NCBI GenBank assembly: GCA_017305055.1
Contig: JAFKMZ010000020.1
Span: 1 to 64,000, forward strand
Direction of reading: 5' to 3'
Length of the DNA stretch: 64,000 bases
Source: Lysobacterales bacterium
Lineage (GTDB): Bacteria; Pseudomonadota; Gammaproteobacteria; Xanthomonadales; Rhodanobacteraceae
The notes beneath the pieces were generated by a model that had not been told where the DNA came from, ran no database searches, and saw only the letters and a list, made by a program, of their open reading frames with translations. Each line of letters opens with the position of its first letter. Positions within the stretch are counted from its first letter, which is position 1. A program made the position numbers and the translations under genes. Shown one piece after another: positions 59,844 to 64,000 of this stretch.

Positions 59844-60659
59844 GTGATCGGCAGCAGCGATCCATCCGCGCCCGTGCCTGCGGCGCAACCGTTGTCCACT
59901 TTGCCCGCACCATCCGTTTGGATGGCCTTGGGACTGATCGCGTGCTATCTGACGCTGCAGGTCGCAGGCAGTGCCGCCGTGGTCGGGGTGCTGGCGCTGC
60001 TGCAGCACCAGCACTCGCCAGGCGCCGCGGTGACCTCGGCCTTGGGCGCGCTGGGGGCGCATCCGGGCGCGACCGTCGCACAAGCCATCCTCACCGTCTG
60101 CATCGCCGCCGCCGCGGTGATCTGGCTGGCTCATCGGCGCTGGCCGACACTGTGGTCGCAAGGCATGCCGCCCGGTTTCGGCCTGGCCAGGCCGTGTCGC
60201 CGCATGTGGCCGGCCGCGGCCCTCGCCGTGGGCCTGCTGGCGCCGTTCGTGGGTGGCCTGCTGACGCGGCTGCTGGCCGGCGACCATGACATCACCCAGA
60301 ACGTGCAGCAACTGGCGCGGCACGCGCCACTGGGATGGCGTCTCGGCCTGACGGTCATGGCCATCACGCTGGCGCCGCTGGTCGAGGAACTGCTGTTCCG
60401 CGGGGTGTTGCTGTCGGCGCTGATACCGCGCTGCGGGGTGGCGCTGGCAGCACTGCTCAGTGCCGCCGCCTTTGCCGCCATCCATCTGCCCGGTCTGGCC
60501 TGGCAGTGGTATGCGCTGCCGGAACTGCTCCTGCTGGGCGTGGCGCTGGCCTGGCTGCGCCTGCACTATCGCTCCCTGTGGCCGTCGGTGCTGGCCCACG
60601 GCGCAAACAACGCGCTCGCCCTCGCCGTGCTGTTCACCGCCATGGCCGGACCGGGCTGA
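59844..60659 (+). CDS. CPBP-family intramembrane glutamic protease
   Basis: 271 residues from GTG 59844. About eight helices. The catalytic EELLFRG motif lies near residue 180 (VEELLFRGVLL), with His-containing FAAIHLPG and ANNALALAV further on. This is the ABI/CPBP (Rce1-like) family, with unknown bacterial substrates. Its last 26 bp overlap the convergent maf gene. Confidence 0.88.
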   Translation: MIGSSDPSAPVPAAQPLSTLPAPSVWMALGLIACYLTLQVAGSAAVVGVLALLQHQHSPGAAVTSALGALGAHPGATVAQAILTVCIAAAAVIWLAHRRWPTLWSQGMPPGFGLARPCRRMWPAAALAVGLLAPFVGGLLTRLLAGDHDITQNVQQLARHAPLGWRLGLTVMAITLAPLVEELLFRGVLLSALIPRCGVALAALLSAAAFAAIHLPGLAWQWYALPELLLLGVALAWLRLHYRSLWPSVLAHGANNALALAVLFTAMAGPG

Positions 60660-61251
60660 ACCCTGACTGGCGCAACAGACGGGCGGTCTCGAACAACGGC
60701 AACCCCATCACACCCGAATGACTGCCCTCCAGGTGGGCGACCAGGGCCGCGCCGCGGCCCTGGATCGCGTAGGCCCCGGCCCGGCCGAACGGCTCGCCGG
60801 TGGCCACGTAGGTATCGATGTCCGCCTGATCCAGCACGGCAAAGCGGACCTGCGAAATGCACTCCGCACAATGCTCAGCGCTGGCGCCGAGCAGCCACAC
60901 GGTCGAAATCACCCGGTGTGTGCGGCCCGACAGACGCCGCAGCATCGCGGCCGCCGCCGCGGCATCATGCGGCTTGCCGAAGACCTCGTCGTCCAGCACC
61001 ACGTCGGTGTCGGCGCCGAGCACCAGCACACCATCGATGTCCCGCACCAACTCCAGCCCAGCTGCGGCCTTGGCCCGGGCCACGCGGCGCACATAGGCCT
61101 CGGGCACCTCACCCGGCATGCGCTGCTCGGGCACCTGGGTATCGAGCACGGTGAAATCCACGCCGAGCTGCGTCAGCAGTTCGCGGCGGCGTGGCGATTG
61201 GGAGGCGAGATAAAGCACGGGTGGGCGGGTCTTGTCCACGCGTGGCGTCAC
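60634..61251 (-). CDS. maf: Maf nucleoside triphosphate pyrophosphatase (YhdE type)
   Basis: 205 residues. LASQSPRRRELLTQLGV, catalytic LGADTDVVLDDEVFGKP, THRVISTVWL, and YAIQGRGAAL with GSHSGVMGLPLFET. This pattern is the dTTP/UTP pyrophosphatase branch. The GTG start overlaps the stop of the upstream GNAT gene by 4 nt. Its 3' end overlaps the convergent CPBP gene by 26 bp. Confidence 0.93.
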   Translation of the reverse strand: MTPRVDKTRPPVLYLASQSPRRRELLTQLGVDFTVLDTQVPEQRMPGEVPEAYVRRVARAKAAAGLELVRDIDGVLVLGADTDVVLDDEVFGKPHDAAAAAAMLRRLSGRTHRVISTVWLLGASAEHCAECISQVRFAVLDQADIDTYVATGEPFGRAGAYAIQGRGAALVAHLEGSHSGVMGLPLFETARLLRQSGFSPVRPWR

Positions 61252-61694
61252 AGGGTGAGCAGATATTCGCAGGACGCCTCACGATGCCAGCCCAGGGACG
61301 CATACAAGGCCTGCGCCGGCGCGTTGTCGAGCGCCGTCGACAACATGAGGCATCCCGCGCCGAGCTCGCGGCCGCGCGTGGCAGCCTCGCGCAGCAGCGC
61401 GGCGCCCACGCCGTGCCGGCGCGCCTGCGGCGCGACGAACAGGTCGTTGAGCAACCACGCGCGAACGGCGCGCACCGAGGAGAACAGCGGGTACAGCTGC
61501 GTGAAGCCGAGGCCTGCGCCCTGCGGATCGCGGGCCAGCAGGAGCAGCGACTCCTGGAGCTGGAAGCGCTCGCGCAGGAAGCGGCGTGATCCATCGGGAT
61601 CCGACGGTTGTTCGTAAAACTGGCGATAGGCGTCAAACAGTGCGGCCACGGTGTCGAGGTCGCGAATGCCGGCCTGGTCTACGGAAAAGTTCAT
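61248..61694 (-). CDS. GNAT-family N-acetyltransferase
   Basis: 148 residues. Acetyl-CoA site VAPQARRHGVGAALLREA and MLSTALDNAPAQALYASLGW are the A and B motifs. Typical of amino-group acetyltransferases of unknown substrate. Translationally coupled to maf by a GTGA overlap. Confidence 0.86.
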   Translation of the reverse strand: MNFSVDQAGIRDLDTVAALFDAYRQFYEQPSDPDGSRRFLRERFQLQESLLLLARDPQGAGLGFTQLYPLFSSVRAVRAWLLNDLFVAPQARRHGVGAALLREAATRGRELGAGCLMLSTALDNAPAQALYASLGWHREASCEYLLTL

Positions 61695-61766
61695 GCTCGG
61701 GTTCCCGGTCGGTGTGTCGACGATGCCGGTTCGCTCCGGCCGCGTCCAAGGGTGTAGTGCGCCACG

Positions 61767-62237
61767 TCATCCGCGATGATAAGGGTGGCCGGCCAGGATG
61801 GTATGCGCGCGGTACAACTGCTCGACCACGAGCAGGCGCACCAGCATGTGCGGCAAGGTCAACGGGCCGAGCGACCAGGTCTGGTCCGCACGCGCCAGCA
61901 CTTCCGGAGCGTGGCCGTCGGCGCCGCCGATCAGCAGCGCAAGGTCGCGCCCGACCATGCGCCATGCGCCCAGCTGGGCCGCCAGGTCCTCGCTGGACCA
62001 GGCCTTGCCGCGGCCATCGAGCGCCACGACCTGGGTATCCCGCGTGAGCTGGGCCAGCAGGGCGTTGCCCTCCTCGTGCGTGGCATGGCCAGCATCGCCA
62101 TGCCTGGCGCGGCGTCCAGGGCGGATCTCCACCAACTCGACCGGCATGGCCTGCGACAGGCGCTTGCGATACTCGGCCAGGCCGTCGGCCACCCAGCCCG
62201 GCATGTGCTCGCCAATGGCGATCAGGCGCACGCGCAC
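61767..62237 (-). CDS. rlmH: 23S rRNA (pseudouridine1915-N3)-methyltransferase RlmH
   Basis: 156 residues, SPOUT fold. MRVRLIAIGEHMPGW start, DGRGKAWSSEDLA, LLIGGADG and SLGPLTLPHMLVRLLVVEQLYRA with HPYHRG at the end are diagnostic. GTG at 62237 is preferred for alignment with other RlmH. Usual neighbour of rsfS. Confidence 0.96.
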   Translation of the reverse strand: MRVRLIAIGEHMPGWVADGLAEYRKRLSQAMPVELVEIRPGRRARHGDAGHATHEEGNALLAQLTRDTQVVALDGRGKAWSSEDLAAQLGAWRMVGRDLALLIGGADGHAPEVLARADQTWSLGPLTLPHMLVRLLVVEQLYRAHTILAGHPYHRG

Positions 62238-62294
62238 GATCTCAGACCGGCATGGCGGCGCGCATCATGCGCGGGAGTGGCCAGTACCGCGTGC

Positions 62295-62687
62295 TCAAGC
62301 TCCGGCCTGCGCTGTCTCCACGTCCTGCTCGGCGCCACCGACGGCCCACAACCGCTCCAGCGCATAGAACTCCCGGATCCGCGGCAGCATGACGTGGACG
62401 ATGACGTCGCCCAGGTCGATCAACACCCACTCGCCCTCCTGCTCACCCTCGACGCCGAGCGGCGTGAACCCCGCTTGCTTGGCAAAGCGCCCCACTTCGT
62501 CGGCAATCGACTTCACGTGACGGGCCGAGGTGCCGGAGGCGATGACCAGCAGATCGGCAATGGAGGTGCGGTCGCGCACGTCGATTTCGCGCACATCCTT
62601 GGCCTTCAGGGATTCCAGCGCATCCAGCACCTGGTGACGCAACTCGGCCACGCCAAGCGCCGATCTGGAGTGTGTTTTTTTGCTCAA
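62295..62687 (-). CDS. rsfS: Ribosome silencing factor RsfS
   Basis: 130 residues from TTG 62687 (GAGG about 9 nt before). KAKDVREIDVRDRTSIADLLVI, SGTSARHVKSIADEV and GEQEGEWVLIDLGDVIVHVM are hallmarks. It binds L14 and stops subunit joining in starvation. Usual order nadD-rsfS-rlmH; here a small GNAT gene stands between nadD and rsfS. Confidence 0.95.
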   Translation of the reverse strand: MSKKTHSRSALGVAELRHQVLDALESLKAKDVREIDVRDRTSIADLLVIASGTSARHVKSIADEVGRFAKQAGFTPLGVEGEQEGEWVLIDLGDVIVHVMLPRIREFYALERLWAVGGAEQDVETAQAGA

Positions 62688-62850
62688 GTGGTCTGGCCTC
62701 GATGCGCAGTGGCAACTGTTGGGAGCGATGAGTATAGCGTCGGGCCAAGCCGCGGCCGGCGCAAGCCCGCGGGCACACGGGCATGCCTGGGCGCGGCGAC
62801 GTGACGGCAGGGCCGCGGCCATCCACGCGGGCAGCCAGGGTGCGGCCGCG

Positions 62851-63147
62851 TCATCGCGGCGCCCGCAAATCGTCGTACTCCGGATGCCGCTGCATCCACG
62901 CCGCCGCATAGGAGCAGGCGGGAGACACGCTCCAGCCGGCCTCGCGCGCCAGCTCCAGCGCGGTGCGCACCAGCGCGGCGGCAATGCCGCGTCCGCCGAC
63001 CTCGGGCGGCACCTCGGTATGGGTGATGGTCATGACCGCGCCTTCCAATGCGTAGTCGAGCACGCACAAGCTGCCATCGACTGTGGTCTGCAACCGCCGG
63101 TGTTCCCGGTCGTGGGTGATCCCTGCAACCATGCGCCCTCCTGCCAT
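62851..63147 (-). CDS. Small GNAT-like acetyltransferase (YjdJ/COG2388 type)
   Basis: 98 residues. VMTITHTEVPPEVGGRGIAA and LVRTALELAREAGW, with CSYAAAWMQRHPEYDDL at the end, match the Gcn5-like single-domain family COG2388. Two tandem copies of a 15-bp unit carrying GGAGGG and ATG give two usable starts, 63147 and 63132. Inserted between nadD and rsfS. Confidence 0.82.
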   Translation of the reverse strand: MAGGRMVAGITHDREHRRLQTTVDGSLCVLDYALEGAVMTITHTEVPPEVGGRGIAAALVRTALELAREAGWSVSPACSYAAAWMQRHPEYDDLRAPR

Positions 63148-63158
63148 GCGCCCTCCTG
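63129..63158. repeat. 15-bp perfect tandem repeat holding ribosome-binding site and start codon
   Basis: 63129-63143 and 63144-63158 are identical (CCATGCGCCCTCCTG on plus). Each copy carries, on the minus strand, CAGGAGGGCGCATGG, that is a ribosome-binding site and ATG. The shift keeps frame. Confidence 0.95.
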
Positions 63159-63272
63159 CAGTTGTTGATCAGGATACGTGATGGCCACGCACAGCGGCGT
63201 GAACGACCGCGGCTGCGCGCACCACGCACCCCGGGCGCCGGCGGATGCGCGACCCTGGGCCGGCACGTGACA

Positions 63273-63938
63273 TCAGGCGCGGTACGCCCGCAGCAAGGCG
63301 CGATCCTGGAACAAGCCCGCCGGCAGCAGGTAGCGTGGGTCGCGCCCGGCGGCCAGCAGGGCGCGGATACGCGTGGCCGAGATCTCCAGCGGGGTGACCT
63401 CCAACTGCACGATCCTGCCGGCAGGCAGCTGGGCCAGCGCACCGGGGTCGGCAAGCCGGCGCGCCTGCAGTTCCTGTTCCAGGACAGGCGGCAACTGCGC
63501 GCCCACCCCGGGCCGGCTGAGCACGCCGACGTGCGCCAGGTCGAACAGCTCATGCCAGCGGTCCCAGGCCGGAAGCTGTGCGAACATGTCCGCGCCCACC
63601 AGCAACACCAGCGCACGCTGGCCGAGTTCCGCACGCAACTCGGCCAACGTGTCCACGGTGTAGGACGGCCCGCTGCGCTCGAGCTCGCGGGTATCCAGCG
63701 TCAAGCGGTCCTGGCCGCGCAAGGCCACGCGCAACATGGCGACGCGCTCATCGGCGCTGGCCATCGGCGGGGGGCGATGCGGCGGCACGTTGGTCGGGAT
63801 CAGGCGCACTTCGGCATCCAGCAGCTCGGCCGCTTCCCAGGCCACGCTGAGATGGCCGAGATGGACGGGGTCGAAGGTGCCGCCGAACACGCCGAGTGGC
63901 CGCTGCCGGCGGGTGTCGGTCGCGCCTGCACCGCTCAT
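63273..63938 (-). CDS. nadD: Nicotinate-nucleotide adenylyltransferase
   Basis: Makes deamido-NAD from nicotinate mononucleotide and ATP, 221 residues. GVFGGTFDPVHLGHL carries the (H/T)xGH motif; PTNVPPHRPPP, LVLLVGADMFAQLPAW and ISATRIRALLAAG (ISSTxxR type) are diagnostic. ATG overlaps the holA stop (ATGA). With pncB and pncC this is the third NAD-synthesis gene in the window. Confidence 0.96.
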   Translation of the reverse strand: MSGAGATDTRRQRPLGVFGGTFDPVHLGHLSVAWEAAELLDAEVRLIPTNVPPHRPPPMASADERVAMLRVALRGQDRLTLDTRELERSGPSYTVDTLAELRAELGQRALVLLVGADMFAQLPAWDRWHELFDLAHVGVLSRPGVGAQLPPVLEQELQARRLADPGALAQLPAGRIVQLEVTPLEISATRIRALLAAGRDPRYLLPAGLFQDRALLRAYRA

Positions 63939-64000
63939 GCCAGGGCCTCGGCCAGGCGCGGCTCGGCAATCACGGCAACCAGGCGCTCGGCCTCGCGCCA
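63935..64000 (-). CDS. holA: 3' end of holA (DNA polymerase III subunit delta), cut by window edge
   Basis: Only the last 21 codons (WREAERLVAVIAEPRLAEALA) plus stop are present. Identity rests on position: holA precedes nadD with overlapping codons in most gammaproteobacteria. Confidence 0.55.
   Translation of the reverse strand, partial: WREAERLVAVIAEPRLAEALA

Overview
The window is chromosomal DNA of a high-G+C gammaproteobacterium, most likely order Xanthomonadales (Lysobacterales), perhaps family Rhodanobacteraceae. Three things point there: the cinA-recA-recX-alaS-csrA-tRNA-Ser block, the many outer-membrane and secreted proteins, and protein sequences of Xanthomonadales type. The family-level placement is inference. 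No prophage, insertion sequence, CRISPR array or toxin-antitoxin pair was seen. Coding density is high and most genes are recognisable housekeeping genes.

Layout. 1-5.6 kb: 5' part of dnaX, a secreted sortilin/BNR-repeat protein and an aldo-keto reductase. 5.6-11.6 kb: tRNA-Ser, csrA, alaS, recX, recA and cinA (pncC), all on the minus strand, with an elaborate inverted repeat built from the tRNA 3' end. 11.8-17 kb: an orphan VirD4/TraG-type coupling ATPase, a methyltransferase and a frameshifted mutS. 17-22.3 kb: an S4-domain (Hsp15-like) protein, a response regulator, an APH-type kinase, then a TPP riboswitch in front of a TonB-dependent receptor and a PnuC-family transporter. The last group looks like a thiamine scavenging locus.

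22.5-36.4 kb: tandem M20 peptidases, a DUF4124 protein, a DsbA/FrnE-like oxidoreductase, htpG, phaB, tcdA, a cold-shock protein, a YcaQ-like DNA glycosylase, an EF-hand protein, phospholipase A, glutathione peroxidase and pncB. 36.5-36.7 kb is gene-free and holds a probable small RNA with C-rich loops and a strong intrinsic terminator. 36.7-41 kb: a COG4324 lipoprotein, a repeat-rich lipoprotein, a histone-H1-like Lys/Ala/Pro repeat protein, a rhomboid protease and a PhzF-family isomerase.

41-49 kb: dnaB, the rpsF-rpsR-rplI operon with promoter and terminator, an IscA-type Fe-S carrier, asnS, a MalM-like lipoprotein, beta-carbonic anhydrase and N-formylglutamate amidohydrolase. 49-60.7 kb: a secreted EreA/ChaN-like protein, an NlpC/P60 lipoprotein, slyD, an MFS transporter, a methyltransferase, two DEAD-box helicases, S-formylglutathione hydrolase, a YpfJ-type metallopeptidase, a MAPEG protein and a CPBP protease. 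60.6-64 kb: the minus-strand cluster holA-nadD-(GNAT)-rsfS-rlmH-(GNAT)-maf, linked to translation, ribosome assembly and nucleotide metabolism.

Most worth a second look: the frameshift in mutS, the orphan VirD4 between cinA and mutS, the C-rich-loop sRNA candidate near 36.6 kb, the tRNA-Ser tail palindromes, and the TPP-controlled thiamine uptake genes. No wholly new multi-gene system was found.
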